Part shown: positions 35,797 through 45,213 of the stretch, one piece after another
Position numbering within the stretch: the first letter of the stretch is position 1
Layout of the letters: the number at the start of each line of letters is the position of its first letter
Source: Candidatus Omnitrophota bacterium
GTDB taxonomy: Bacteria > Hinthialibacterota > Hinthialibacteria > Hinthialibacterales > Hinthialibacteraceae
Assembly: GCA_003598175.1 (NCBI GenBank)
Contig: QZKN01000085.1
Span: 86,156 to 150,155, forward strand
Direction: 5' to 3'
Length of the DNA: 64,000 nt
Made by a program: the position numbers and the translations under genes
The notes under the pieces: generated by a model
Seen by the model: only the letters and a program-made list of their open reading frames with translations
Told to the model about the DNA's origin: nothing
Database searches by the model: none

Positions 35797-37017
35797 ATGA
35801 GAAATGATAGTGGAGTTTCACGCAGAACTTTTTTGAGAACGAGTGTTGTTGCCGCATCTGCAGGACTGACGGCTTCAGTGGCTGTTGCAGAGAAGAGCGA
35901 CATACCAAATGGCGCGAAAGACTCTGTCCTGACATCAACCTACAAATCATACTCAGGTCATGATGTGACGTCCGATGCCGTCCATGCTGGAGAAGATAGC
36001 GACAGTTCATCCTATCCAATATACCAGGGAACTACGAACCAAGGTCGTTATTCTCGCGATAGTAATCCGACGATTGACTCGGTTGAGGTTAAACTCAAAG
36101 AACTTGAGGGCGCCGAGCACGGTGTTGCAGCAGCCTCTGGCATGGCCGCTATCAGCCAGACTTTGCTCACATTCCTTAAGCAGGATTCCCGAATGGTGTA
36201 CCATCGTTGCGTTTATGATGGAACAATTGGATTGGTGGATTCGGTCCTGACACCGAGTGGTATCGACTGTGTTTCTATCGATATGACCAATCTGACTCAA
36301 CTGAAAACGGCCCTGTCAAAGAAGACCGATGTAGTGTATTTCGAAGTCCATAGCAATCCGACTTTGGATGTCGTTGACGTGCCTGCGGCCGTGAAATTAG
36401 CGAAGGATGCGGGGGCTATGGTTATTGTAGATAATACATGGCTTACGCCCTACCTGATTCAACCTATTGCACTGGGGGCTGACATCGTAATCCACAGCGC
36501 TACAAAGTACATGATGGGCCACGGTAACGGTCTTGCTGGAATTGCATGCGGTCCGCGAGAACTACTCCAGCGGGTACACCAAACACGCATGTATGTTGGC
36601 GGCATTATGGCGCCGTTTAACGCATTCCTTCTTCACCAAGGCTTGAAGACGTTGCCCATGAGAATGGAACGGCATTGCGCCAATGCTAAAAGAGTAGCTG
36701 AATTCCTGAACGATCATCCAAAAATCAAGCGCGTCCATTATCCCGGCCTTCCAAATGATCCAGGGCACGCCGTTGCTAGCAAACAACTTAACGGTTTCGG
36801 AGGGATGCTGGGATTTGAAACCAAAGAAAAATTGGGATTGAAAGTAGAACTCTGTAAGAAATGGGTGAGCCTGGGAGACGTGGAGACATTAGTTGTCAGA
36901 TGGCCCGGTAGGGATGATCGGAGAGGGATACCGGATAACTACTGGCGAATGTCCGTTGGAATCGAAGATTCAGACGATATCATCAATGATTTGAAACAAG
37001 CGCTAGACAAAGCCTAG
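35797..37017 (+). CDS. Tat-exported PLP transsulfuration-type enzyme
   Basis: A 406-residue protein of the cystathionine gamma-synthase / methionine gamma-lyase PLP family. The fold type I signatures are clear: GVAAASGMAAIS, VVYFEVHSNPTLDV, VDNTW, and the PLP Lys in HSATKYMMGHGN. The N-terminus is a twin-arginine signal, SRRTFLRTS followed by a hydrophobic Ala-rich stretch and AVA. The rest is a complete enzyme of usual length. Export of a folded, PLP-loaded enzyme of this family is unexpected. Its substrate (cystathionine, methionine, homocysteine or another) is not readable. It sits between toxin-antitoxin genes, so it is probably accessory DNA. RBS is AGAAAGGA upstream. Confidence 0.85.
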   Translation: MRNDSGVSRRTFLRTSVVAASAGLTASVAVAEKSDIPNGAKDSVLTSTYKSYSGHDVTSDAVHAGEDSDSSSYPIYQGTTNQGRYSRDSNPTIDSVEVKLKELEGAEHGVAAASGMAAISQTLLTFLKQDSRMVYHRCVYDGTIGLVDSVLTPSGIDCVSIDMTNLTQLKTALSKKTDVVYFEVHSNPTLDVVDVPAAVKLAKDAGAMVIVDNTWLTPYLIQPIALGADIVIHSATKYMMGHGNGLAGIACGPRELLQRVHQTRMYVGGIMAPFNAFLLHQGLKTLPMRMERHCANAKRVAEFLNDHPKIKRVHYPGLPNDPGHAVASKQLNGFGGMLGFETKEKLGLKVELCKKWVSLGDVETLVVRWPGRDDRRGIPDNYWRMSVGIEDSDDIINDLKQALDKA

Positions 37018-37181
37018 CAAGATGCGTGAAGTCTTTTGCCCAATTAACTCATGAATCCATGAAGACGGATAAGTACTATGTGGTTAAAGTGTCATTGATC
37101 CAAAACACCAAACCTTCTTGTTGATCACATATAGATGCGGAGTGAACCTTGACTGGATACGCCAATGGCGTACCATGCATC

Positions 37182-37472
37182 ATGTTTTTCATCGAAACCT
37201 CCATTTTTACGAAGGAAATTCAAAGCCTGATAGCGGATGATGATTATCGGATGCTCCAAACTTCATTGATGTTTCGTCCGGATGCAGGAAGTTTGATCAG
37301 AGGAAGTGGAGGTTTGCGAAAAATACGTTGGAATCTTTGTGGTAAGAGGAAAAGAGGCGCTTTGCGAGTGATTTATTATTGGATCCCTCCTTCCACTATT
37401 TACATGCTTTTACCCTACAAGAAAACCGCACAAGAAGTTTTGACGCCGGAACAGCGGAAGATACTCCGGTGA
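37182..37472 (+). CDS. RelE/HigB-superfamily toxin
   Basis: About 96 aa from ATG 37182 (the frame can be extended to TTG 37149). The RelE-type core is seen: FIETSIFTKEIQSLI, GSGGLRKIRWN, then KRKRGALRVIYYW. The C-terminal YMLLPYKKTAQEVLTPEQRKIL is the usual ending of this toxin group. It would cleave mRNA at the ribosome or block translation (family knowledge). The partner XRE antitoxin gene follows 20 bp later, the higBA order. Confidence 0.75.
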   Translation: MFFIETSIFTKEIQSLIADDDYRMLQTSLMFRPDAGSLIRGSGGLRKIRWNLCGKRKRGALRVIYYWIPPSTIYMLLPYKKTAQEVLTPEQRKILR

Positions 37473-37492
37473 ATGGTAAAGGAATTATTAAA

Positions 37493-37783
37493 ATGAAGAA
37501 AGACCATTTTGAAAAACTCGTCGCAAGTATTCAAGAAGCCGGAGAAATAAAAGCCGGACGCAAAGCGCCAGGCCGCGTGTTTGAAATCAAGCCCCCGGAT
37601 ATCAAACTGGTGCGTGAGAAACTCAATGTCTCTCAAAATGAATTCGCTCTCATGATCGGAGTCAGTGTTCGGACCTTGCAGAACTGGGAACAAGGCAGAA
37701 GAAAACCGGAAGGACCCGCACAGGCTTTATTGCGCATTGCATCGAAGAATCCCCAAACGATTCTTGATGCCTTGGAATCGTAG
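37493..37783 (+). CDS. XRE-family antitoxin (HigA/NadS-like)
   Basis: A 96-residue helix-turn-helix protein starting at ATG 37493. The XRE helix-turn-helix is in KLVREKLNVSQNEFALMIG with VSVRTLQNWEQGRRKP, typical of NadS/HigA-type antitoxins. The N-terminal ~30 residues (MKKDHFEKLVASIQEAG) bind the toxin in relatives. Expected roles are toxin neutralisation and autoregulation. The preceding 20-bp gap and the order toxin-antitoxin match RelE-like/NadS pairs. Confidence 0.75.
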   Translation: MKKDHFEKLVASIQEAGEIKAGRKAPGRVFEIKPPDIKLVREKLNVSQNEFALMIGVSVRTLQNWEQGRRKPEGPAQALLRIASKNPQTILDALES

Positions 37784-37800
37784 AGCGATTGTGTTTATTT

Positions 37801-37820
37801 AATCCATCGTAAAATGGATT
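37801..37820 (+). terminator. Hairpin after the RelE-like/XRE pair
   Basis: AATCCAT-cgtaaa-ATGGATT perfect 7-bp stem, extendable by a G-T and an A-T pair, 17 bp after the antitoxin stop. The T-run is missing, so termination is uncertain. Confidence 0.4.
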
Positions 37821-37992
37821 GAATTAAATTCAAGAGTATTGAATTTCGTGGCGGCGTCATTAGCTTGTTCATGATTGGAGGAATGCCAAAAAAGAATTTT
37901 ATAACGTGAAAGAGTCAAGTCGTATAGATTGGAATTAAAAAAAGACTTATTCATGCAGGACTTACATTTTGAAATCAACAAGGAGAATCGAT

Positions 37993-39339
37993 ATGGATCG
38001 CAGAAGTTTCCTTCAGGCCGGCGCAGCCGGGTTGGCGTTGTCGGCGATCGGCGGTCATGCCGCCGAATTCGCGGATAGAAAAAAACGGTACGGCTTGATC
38101 GGCTGTGGTTGGTATGGAAAAAGCGCACTGTTCCGCATGTTGCAGATCGCGCCGGTCGAGGTCGTGGCATTGTGCGACGTGGACAGCCGCATGGCGGCCG
38201 AAGCGGCGGAAATGGTGGCCGAACGGCAGGTTTCCAGGATAAAACCGCGCATATATGGCGACTACCGCGAAATGCTCAAGCAAGAACAATTCGACATCGT
38301 GCAGGTGTCCACGCCCGATCATTGGCACTGCCTGCCCATGATCGAAGCCGTCAAGGCCGGCGCGGATGTGTACGTCGAGAAACCCATCAGCGTCGATGTG
38401 GTCGAAGGCCAGTCCATGCTCGCCGCCGCCCGCAAATACAACCGCGTGGTGCAGGTCAACATGCAGCGCCGCAGCACGCCGCATCTCATCGAAGCCCGCG
38501 ATACCATCATCAAGGAAGGTAAACTCGGCAAAATCGGAATGGTGGAAATGTACTGCTATTATCATATGCGCAATCGCCGCAATCCCCCCGACGCCGAACC
38601 GCCCGAACACCTCGATTACGAAATGTGGACCGGTCCTGCGCCCATGCGTCCTTACAATGAAATCTGCCACCCGCGCGGCTGGCGCGCCTTTATGGAATAC
38701 GGCAACGGCATCGTCGGCGATATGTGCGTGCACATGTACGATATGGTCCGTTGGTTGCTCGATCTCGGCTGGCCGCAACGCATCAGCTCGTCCGGCGGCA
38801 TCTTTATCGATCCGAATAGCAAAGCCAACATATCCGACACACAATCCGCCATCTTCCATCACGATGGATTGGATGTCGTTTGGCAGCATCGAACCTGGGG
38901 CAGCACGCCCGATCCCCAATATCCGTGGGGCGCCACCATTTACGGCGACAAAGGCACGTTGAAGGCAAGCGTAATGGGCTACGATTTCATCCCGCAGGGC
39001 AGGGGAGAAGCGATTCACAAAGACGTGACGTACGAATACGAGCAGTTTCCCGAAGACCGCACGGAAAAGGATCTCGAACGCCACGTCGCCCCCGCGATCC
39101 GTTATCACATGAAAAATTTCCTCGCCTGCATCGAAAACCGCAGCCGCCCGGTGTCCGACATCGAGGAAGGCTACATTACCGGCGCCAGCTGCATCCTTGC
39201 CAACCTCGCCATGAAAACCGGCCGAACTCTCGTTTACGATCCGGTTGTGGGACAGATTGTGGGAGATGAGGAAGCGAACCGGCTTTTACGACGACCTTAT
39301 CGAGAACCGTGGGTGCACCCGGATCCGAATAGTGTCTGA
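37993..39339 (+). CDS. Tat-exported Gfo/Idh/MocA oxidoreductase
   Basis: A 448-residue protein with a Tat signal (MDRRSFLQAG, then Ala/Gly-rich hydrophobic region), a Rossmann domain (GLIGCGWYGKSALFRM), VDVYVEKPIS-type catalytic Lys and the Trp/His-rich STPDHWHCLPM strand. The C-terminal GFO_IDH_MocA domain ends GASCILANLAMKTG. ATG 37993 is preceded by AGGAGA. This large group of Tat-borne Gfo/Idh proteins is common in Planctomycetes, Verrucomicrobia and related lineages, mostly of unknown substrate. Base composition looks higher in GC than its neighbours at 34-37 kb, suggesting that it is native or from another source than the toxin-antitoxin island. Confidence 0.88.
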   Translation: MDRRSFLQAGAAGLALSAIGGHAAEFADRKKRYGLIGCGWYGKSALFRMLQIAPVEVVALCDVDSRMAAEAAEMVAERQVSRIKPRIYGDYREMLKQEQFDIVQVSTPDHWHCLPMIEAVKAGADVYVEKPISVDVVEGQSMLAAARKYNRVVQVNMQRRSTPHLIEARDTIIKEGKLGKIGMVEMYCYYHMRNRRNPPDAEPPEHLDYEMWTGPAPMRPYNEICHPRGWRAFMEYGNGIVGDMCVHMYDMVRWLLDLGWPQRISSSGGIFIDPNSKANISDTQSAIFHHDGLDVVWQHRTWGSTPDPQYPWGATIYGDKGTLKASVMGYDFIPQGRGEAIHKDVTYEYEQFPEDRTEKDLERHVAPAIRYHMKNFLACIENRSRPVSDIEEGYITGASCILANLAMKTGRTLVYDPVVGQIVGDEEANRLLRRPYREPWVHPDPNSV

Positions 39340-39651
39340 CAATGATGAATAAATATCTGTGAATCAACAAATTTCGATTGGCGTAGTTGGACGCTTTACC
39401 AATCTCGGGCATTATTTGATTATCACGGTATATGAGGTAACCGATTGAGGCGGTGTCATGATATATGGCTATCCATGCGAATATTGCAAAGGAACAGTGC
39501 AACCACGAACCGTAAAACGGGAGGCATTCAAACACAAAAGGGGAAGTTTTTTCCGTAAGGCGAATTCCGTCTGTTCCGGCGTTTGGGTCTGTATGTAGTT
39601 CCAACGATTGCCAATGCGATGAACATAGGTGTCCACACAAAAGTGCTGAGA
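39340..39651. other. Intergenic region, no gene seen
   Basis: 312 bp between the convergent Gfo/Idh and glgP genes. No convincing ORF or RNA, and no clear intrinsic terminator, was found by eye. Confidence 0.5.
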
Positions 39652-42201
39652 TCACCCAACCACAACAAACTCAGAGGAATAGGTACGCACCAGATCCACA
39701 TGGCAGGGTCGTGCGCGAACGGCAAAACCATGCCGTCCGCTTTCCTCGCAGGGAACATCCACGGCAAATGTATGGATACCGTCGTTATTCGAATCCAGAT
39801 GTCTGGTCAGGTAGATTCTTCCATTGCAGAAGTTTCCCATCGAATCCAAACGGCCGCATTGCACTTCCACCGCCACATCTTCCGGCGTGATTTGCCCCAG
39901 CTGAATCCGCACGGTTACGGTTAAATCCTCGCCCACGTATAATTCTTCGGCATTGGTTTGAATGTCAAGTATTTTTACCTGATGCCATACTTCTTGAATT
40001 TTCTTGTGCCAGGCGGACAATTCTTTGGCTTTCCTGTATGATTCCGCGTACATCGCCGAGCCGTATTGGTGGGCGGGGAGATAGAGATTTTCGGTGTATT
40101 CCTTCACCATGCGATGGGTGTTGAAGGTTTGCCCGAGCGACTTCATGGCGGATTTCATTTTTGAAATCCATTTTCGCGGCAAACTGGAACCATTGCGGTC
40201 ATAAAATAAAGGAATGACTTCATGCTCGAGACAGTTATAGAGCGCTTGGCTTTCGACCCGGTCCTGATAATCGTTGTCGGCATACTCCTCGCCGCCGCCG
40301 ATCGCCCATCCCACATCCGGATGATATCCCTCGCACCACCAGCCGTCCAAAATGCTGAGATTCAACCCACCGTTTGCCGCCGCTTTCATTCCGCTGGTGC
40401 CGGAGGCTTCCAACGGACGGCGCGGCGTATTCATCCACACGTCGACTCCCTGCACCAAATAACGGGCCACGTTGATGTCATAATCCTCCACGAAGACGAA
40501 ATGGCTGCGATAGGGCTCGTCGCGAATGAAATGGATGATGGATTTGATGATCTCTTTTCCGGGAATATCCTGCGGATGCGCTTTGCCGGCGAAAATAAAC
40601 TGAATGGGACGTTCTGAGTCGGATATCAATTTCCTTAGCCGTTCCTGATCGGAAAAAAGAAGAGCCGCTCGTTTATAGGTGGCAAACCGCCTTGCGAATC
40701 CAATGGTCAACGCATGAGGATCGAGAACTTCCTCCGCGGCGTTGATCTCGAATTGATGCGCGCCGCGGCGGAGCAATTGTTGCTTAAGCCGTTTTCTGAC
40801 GAAAAAGACGAGACGCTCCCGCCGCCGCTGATGGGTTCGCCAAAGTTCCACGTCGGGAATCCGATCGATTCGATCCCACACATCGAATTCCCACGGTTTC
40901 TGCACAAATCGCGGACCCAAATACGATTCAAAAAGATCCAACATATCGTGACTGATCCACGACCGTGGATGGATGCCGTTCGTGATGTGGCTGATGGGGA
41001 TTTCGTTTGCGGGCAGATTCGGCCAGATGGCGCTCCACATGTTCCGCGAAACTTCTCCGTGCAATTTGCTGACGCCGTTGCAATGAGCGGATAGTCGCAA
41101 CGCCCAAACCGTCATACCGAACGGTTCTTTCGTATCTCGCGGCGTGATTCGTCCCAATCGCAGGAATTCGTCCCACGAAAGCCCCAGCGATCCCACATAG
41201 TTTTCCAAATAAAATTTCAGCAATTCGGGCTCGAATTGTTCATTTCCTGCCGGCACGGGCGTATGGGTAGTGAACACATTCGACGCCCAGACGACTTCGC
41301 GCGCTTCCTCGAATGAAAGTTTTTCCTCTTCCATTAACATACGGATTCGTTCCAAAATCAGGAATGCCGAATGGCCTTCATTCAAATGATAGACGGTTGG
41401 CTTCAGGCCTAACGCCTTCAAGGCGCGGGTTCCGCCGATTCCCAGCAATAATTCCTGCCGCAGACGCATATCCCGGTCTCCGCCATAAAGGCGAGTGGTA
41501 ATCTCGCGCGCCCAAGGCGGATTCATGGAAAAATTCGTTCCCAACAAATAAAGCCGCACATTCCCGACCTGCACCCGCCATATCCGCGCATACACCGTTT
41601 TATCGCCCATCTCGACAGTAATCAAAATCGGTTTGCCGGATTCGTCCGTTTCCAATTTGACCGGCATGTTATACCAGTCGTTTTCCGGATACTCTTCCAA
41701 CTGCCACCCGTCCGAGTTTAACCGCTGTCGAAAATACCCCTCGCGATACAGCAATCCCACCGCCACGAGTGGAATCCCCATATCCGACGCGGTTTTCAAA
41801 TGATCGCCGGATAACACTCCCAACCCACCCGAATAAATGGGCAATCCCTCATCCAACCCGAATTCACAGGAAAAATAGCCAACCAGCATATCCTTGGATT
41901 CGTGATGACTCAGATCGAACCATTTTTTATTGTAAAGATAAACGTCCAGTTCTTCCTGAATGCGCGTCAAACCGGCGACAAAACTATCGTCCTGCGCCAG
42001 CTGTTTCAAACGCCCCTGCGGCAGGCGTCCGAGCAGGGCAACCGGATTTTGATAGGATTCCTCCCACGTTTCCGCGTTCATGCGAATGAACAGGCGCACC
42101 GCTTCCCAATTCCACGAATACCACAAATTCATGGCGATATCCTGAATGGGCTTTAATTCGTCAGGCAGGACAGGAGCAACGTAAAATGGCTGGATTTTCA
42201 T
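39652..42201 (-). CDS. glgP: Alpha-glucan (glycogen) phosphorylase
   Basis: An 849-residue GT35 enzyme of the short bacterial/archaeal alpha-glucan phosphorylase type (AgpA/Thermus-like). It has an N-terminal DUF3417-like region (LKPIQDIAMNLWYSWN), AYFSxEF-like GYFSCEFGLDEGLPIYSGGLGVL, and the PLP-binding EASGTSGMKAAANGG segment. It releases glucose-1-phosphate from glycogen. The C-terminal ~100 residues form a beta-rich extension typical of this subgroup. The start codon is preceded by GGAGAG on the minus strand. It is transcribed away from the 42.2-42.7 kb promoter region. Confidence 0.93.
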   Translation of the reverse strand: MKIQPFYVAPVLPDELKPIQDIAMNLWYSWNWEAVRLFIRMNAETWEESYQNPVALLGRLPQGRLKQLAQDDSFVAGLTRIQEELDVYLYNKKWFDLSHHESKDMLVGYFSCEFGLDEGLPIYSGGLGVLSGDHLKTASDMGIPLVAVGLLYREGYFRQRLNSDGWQLEEYPENDWYNMPVKLETDESGKPILITVEMGDKTVYARIWRVQVGNVRLYLLGTNFSMNPPWAREITTRLYGGDRDMRLRQELLLGIGGTRALKALGLKPTVYHLNEGHSAFLILERIRMLMEEEKLSFEEAREVVWASNVFTTHTPVPAGNEQFEPELLKFYLENYVGSLGLSWDEFLRLGRITPRDTKEPFGMTVWALRLSAHCNGVSKLHGEVSRNMWSAIWPNLPANEIPISHITNGIHPRSWISHDMLDLFESYLGPRFVQKPWEFDVWDRIDRIPDVELWRTHQRRRERLVFFVRKRLKQQLLRRGAHQFEINAAEEVLDPHALTIGFARRFATYKRAALLFSDQERLRKLISDSERPIQFIFAGKAHPQDIPGKEIIKSIIHFIRDEPYRSHFVFVEDYDINVARYLVQGVDVWMNTPRRPLEASGTSGMKAAANGGLNLSILDGWWCEGYHPDVGWAIGGGEEYADNDYQDRVESQALYNCLEHEVIPLFYDRNGSSLPRKWISKMKSAMKSLGQTFNTHRMVKEYTENLYLPAHQYGSAMYAESYRKAKELSAWHKKIQEVWHQVKILDIQTNAEELYVGEDLTVTVRIQLGQITPEDVAVEVQCGRLDSMGNFCNGRIYLTRHLDSNNDGIHTFAVDVPCEESGRHGFAVRARPCHVDLVRTYSSEFVVVG

Positions 42202-42664
42202 GCTTCAACTCTCCACGGTTTTCTTGTTATTGAATGGAATAGAGGCCAAAACGACCGGTTTTCTTTTCTCATTTTCCTTCCGGATTACTACACATATATC
42301 CTTGATGTATTTATAATCACTTGAAAATACGTTCAAGGCTTCAACTTTTCATTACTGCTACCAGAGTAGCGGAATGAATTTAGAAATTATAGTTATACAT
42401 ACAAGAATTTCAATATAAACATGCTCAAATAGACATAAATTGATTCGATGGAATCTTGTATCGCACGGATTCCAGGGCATGAATGCCTGATACAAAAAAA
42501 ACATTATCCATTTTGGTTTTTCCCGGATTGGTCATTCATCCAGCGAAAAATACCTGAATTTCTTCTCATGGGAACATTTTATAGCAACAAAACCTTGCAA
42601 GGATGAGTAGAATCCGGTATAAAAACAGTAAGTTTTTCAGAAAATAGGTTGCTTCAGCAAAAAC
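42202..42664. other. AT-rich divergent intergenic region
   Basis: 463 bp between glgP (minus) and the unknown gene at 42665 (plus). It should hold both promoters. Only the rightward one is convincing. No gene seen. Confidence 0.6.
42595..42623 (+). promoter_or_regulatory. Sigma-70-like promoter
   Basis: TTGCAA (42595-42600), exactly 17 bp, TATAAA (42618-42623). The expected transcript start is about 35 bp upstream of the ATG at 42665. Confidence 0.55.
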
Positions 42665-43921
42665 ATGGATCAAAACATTTGCGCGGAAATTGTTTCCAAA
42701 GTCGGTAAAGATAGTTATTCCTTTTCCAACGAGCCGGTTCGGGTAAGCGAAGAAGGATATAAATACCTGATGGAAGATATGATCCGTGAGGCCAAACGTC
42801 TTGCGGGGCTTCTCTCCATTTATATGGATGAAATCACGTTTGGGTATTCCATATCCCAAATCAAGTTAATTGTCGTTTATAATGCTGAAACCTGCGACGA
42901 GAATAACCTGAAGTTCGATCAGGTGTTACGCACCATCGGAACCCGCAACATCGTGGATGAGGACATCCTGTCGCTCGACCAAAAACTTCTCGAGAACATC
43001 CCTAAATTCGATTGCCTGCTGCAACCGCAATGGGTGATGGGGAAAAAATTGAATATTCTTCATCCCAGCGCCGGTGAAATTCGCTTTTTCAACATCTCGC
43101 GAGTGCTCGATCTGCTTTGCAGCGGTTTTTTGCGCGATTTTTTCCTGTGGGAAGCGGAACGCGATATCAAGACCCGCGAAGCCTTATGGAAACTGAAACG
43201 GCTGCGGCGCTTGGTCGATCTGGCAAAGGTGATTCTCCGCAAAGAAGAAGCGCCTCGCTGGGATACGTATATGGAAACCGTCTATACCATGTGCGATCAG
43301 TGGTTTGAAATGGGAATCGAACGCTATCGCATGTTGATGTGGACCATTCGCGAAGGATTGTGCATCCTGTTCGATCTGATTTCCGAACTCGCCCTTTACT
43401 TCGATCGCGCGCGGGTCGTGAACCTGAAAACCGATCCGAATATCTCCATCCCGCACGGATTGATCGTCACCGACCAGATTGCCACGCTCTTTATCAACGA
43501 TTGGACGCCGGAAATGGCGTTGGACAAGATGATTTGGTATCGCCAGAAAATGGGCCAATTCATTACCGTGCTTCCCGCGTCGTTTGCCCTGCAACTTTAC
43601 GAATACACAAAAGGACACAACGCGTTCAGCCGCTACATCAAATCCTGCTTCACCACCGAAGGCATCAGCGGTAATATGGAACGTTCCTATATTTCTCTCG
43701 AACGGGCGAAAATTCTGAATCACTACCTGAATTTCAAAATCAAACTTGGCATGTCTCTCGACGATGATACAATCTTCCATTGCAGCCTGCGGGACGGCTC
43801 CACACTGGCCAAAGCGGCCAACATGATGAACGTCCAAAAAAACAAAGCCCGCTTGAAACGCATTCAACACGTTTTGCAGGGCGAAGAAGATCCGGCAAGC
43901 GGATTGGTCGAAGAAGGATAA
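42665..43921 (+). CDS. Conserved-looking protein of unknown function
   Basis: A 418-residue protein, soluble, no signal peptide, rich in alpha helices. I do not recognise the family. Visible features are an N-terminal alpha/beta region with strand IKLIVVYNAETCDENN, a basic middle helix (KLKRLRRLVDLAKVILRK) and a long central helical part with many aromatic residues. It starts after a good promoter and lies 3 bp before lysA, so the two are probably cotranscribed. That coupling would hint at a link to lysine or cell-wall metabolism, but this is weak. Possibly a nucleotidyltransferase-related or regulatory protein. Confidence 0.55.
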   Translation: MDQNICAEIVSKVGKDSYSFSNEPVRVSEEGYKYLMEDMIREAKRLAGLLSIYMDEITFGYSISQIKLIVVYNAETCDENNLKFDQVLRTIGTRNIVDEDILSLDQKLLENIPKFDCLLQPQWVMGKKLNILHPSAGEIRFFNISRVLDLLCSGFLRDFFLWEAERDIKTREALWKLKRLRRLVDLAKVILRKEEAPRWDTYMETVYTMCDQWFEMGIERYRMLMWTIREGLCILFDLISELALYFDRARVVNLKTDPNISIPHGLIVTDQIATLFINDWTPEMALDKMIWYRQKMGQFITVLPASFALQLYEYTKGHNAFSRYIKSCFTTEGISGNMERSYISLERAKILNHYLNFKIKLGMSLDDDTIFHCSLRDGSTLAKAANMMNVQKNKARLKRIQHVLQGEEDPASGLVEEG

Positions 43922-43924
43922 TCA

Positions 43925-45196
43925 ATGATGAATAGGAAGTTTGACGCAAACTCCCGATTCTTTTCGTATCGGGACGGGCAGCTGTATGCCGAATCCGTGA
44001 ATGTGGCTGAAATCGCCGAATCGTATCGCACTCCCCTTTATGTGTATTCCAAATCCGACATTCTGGACTCGTTTCAGTCCTACAAGAAAGGCTTGCAAGG
44101 AATACCGCATTTGATCGCATTTGCCGTCAAAGCGAATGGAAATCTATCCATTTTGAATACACTCGGCAAAGAAGGAGCGGGCGCCGATTTGACATCCGGC
44201 GGCGAGATGCATTTGGCGCTGCGCGGCGGCATCCCCGCGGATCGCATGGTTTTTTCCGGCGTGGGAAAAACTCGAACCGAGATTATCGACGCGCTCGACG
44301 TGGGAATCCTGATGTTCAATGTGGAATCCGAACCCGAACTGGACGCCATCGAAAGCATTGCTCGAGAAAAAGGAAAACCAGCGCCGATAGCCGTTCGCGT
44401 GAATCCCGATATCGACGCCAAAACCCATCCGAAAATTACAACGGGATTGAAAGAACACAAATTCGGCGTCCCGATCGAGCATGCTTATCATTTATATCGG
44501 AAAGCCGTTGCTTCGCCGTATTTGAAAATTCAAGGCATTGCGTCCCACATCGGTTCGTCCTTGCAGGATACCGCCCCGCTGCTGGAAGCGATGCAGCGGT
44601 TGTTGAATCTGAAACAACGCCTCCTTGAAAACGGCATTCCCATCGCATACGTCGATCTTGGCGGCGGTCTTGGCATTCGGTACAACCGGGAAACGCCTGA
44701 TTTGCCGGAAACGTATGCGAGAAAACTGGCGGAGCGGATTCGTGACGACGGCGCCACATTAATCATCGAACCGGGCAGATCCATCGTCGGCAATGCAGGG
44801 ATTCTGCTTTGCCGGGTGGTTTACGTGAAACGTTCGGCGGAACGAACATTTGTCGTGGTTGACGCGGGGATGAACGATTTGGCGCGACCGGCCATTTATG
44901 GCGCTTATCACCGCATCGTTCCCGTTCATATTACGACCGAAAAGGAAGAAATCGTGGATGTCGTCGGTCCGATTTGTGAAAGCAGCGACGTTTTCGGAAG
45001 GCAGATTCCCCTTCCTCCCTGCAAATCCGGCGATTTATTGGCCATATGTTCAGCCGGCGCTTATGGGTACGCGATGTCCTCCCACTACAACGGACGAGTG
45101 CGTCCCGCAGAAGCATTGGTCGAAGAGAACCATCATTGGCTCGTCAGAAAACGAGAAACGTATGAGGTTCTCTGGCAAAACCAAATGATGGTATGA
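43925..45196 (+). CDS. lysA: Diaminopimelate decarboxylase
   Basis: A 423-residue fold type III PLP decarboxylase, the last step of lysine synthesis from meso-diaminopimelate. PLP Lys is in AFAVKANGN, with the HIGSSLQD, DLGGGLGIRY and EPGRSIVGNAG loops. The C-terminal VGPICESSDVFG Cys and the SAGAYGYAMSSHYNGR segment supply the substrate site from the partner subunit. Start ATG 43925, 3 bp after the unknown gene. It ends 17 bp from the convergent CBM9-like gene. Confidence 0.93.
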   Translation: MMNRKFDANSRFFSYRDGQLYAESVNVAEIAESYRTPLYVYSKSDILDSFQSYKKGLQGIPHLIAFAVKANGNLSILNTLGKEGAGADLTSGGEMHLALRGGIPADRMVFSGVGKTRTEIIDALDVGILMFNVESEPELDAIESIAREKGKPAPIAVRVNPDIDAKTHPKITTGLKEHKFGVPIEHAYHLYRKAVASPYLKIQGIASHIGSSLQDTAPLLEAMQRLLNLKQRLLENGIPIAYVDLGGGLGIRYNRETPDLPETYARKLAERIRDDGATLIIEPGRSIVGNAGILLCRVVYVKRSAERTFVVVDAGMNDLARPAIYGAYHRIVPVHITTEKEEIVDVVGPICESSDVFGRQIPLPPCKSGDLLAICSAGAYGYAMSSHYNGRVRPAEALVEENHHWLVRKRETYEVLWQNQMMV

Positions 45197-45213
45197 ATGG
45201 ATTCCATCGGAAT

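Noticed and set aside
37975..39108. 377-codon minus-strand frame
   Set aside because: Shadow of the Gfo/Idh gene, whose domains and Tat signal are clear on the plus strand.
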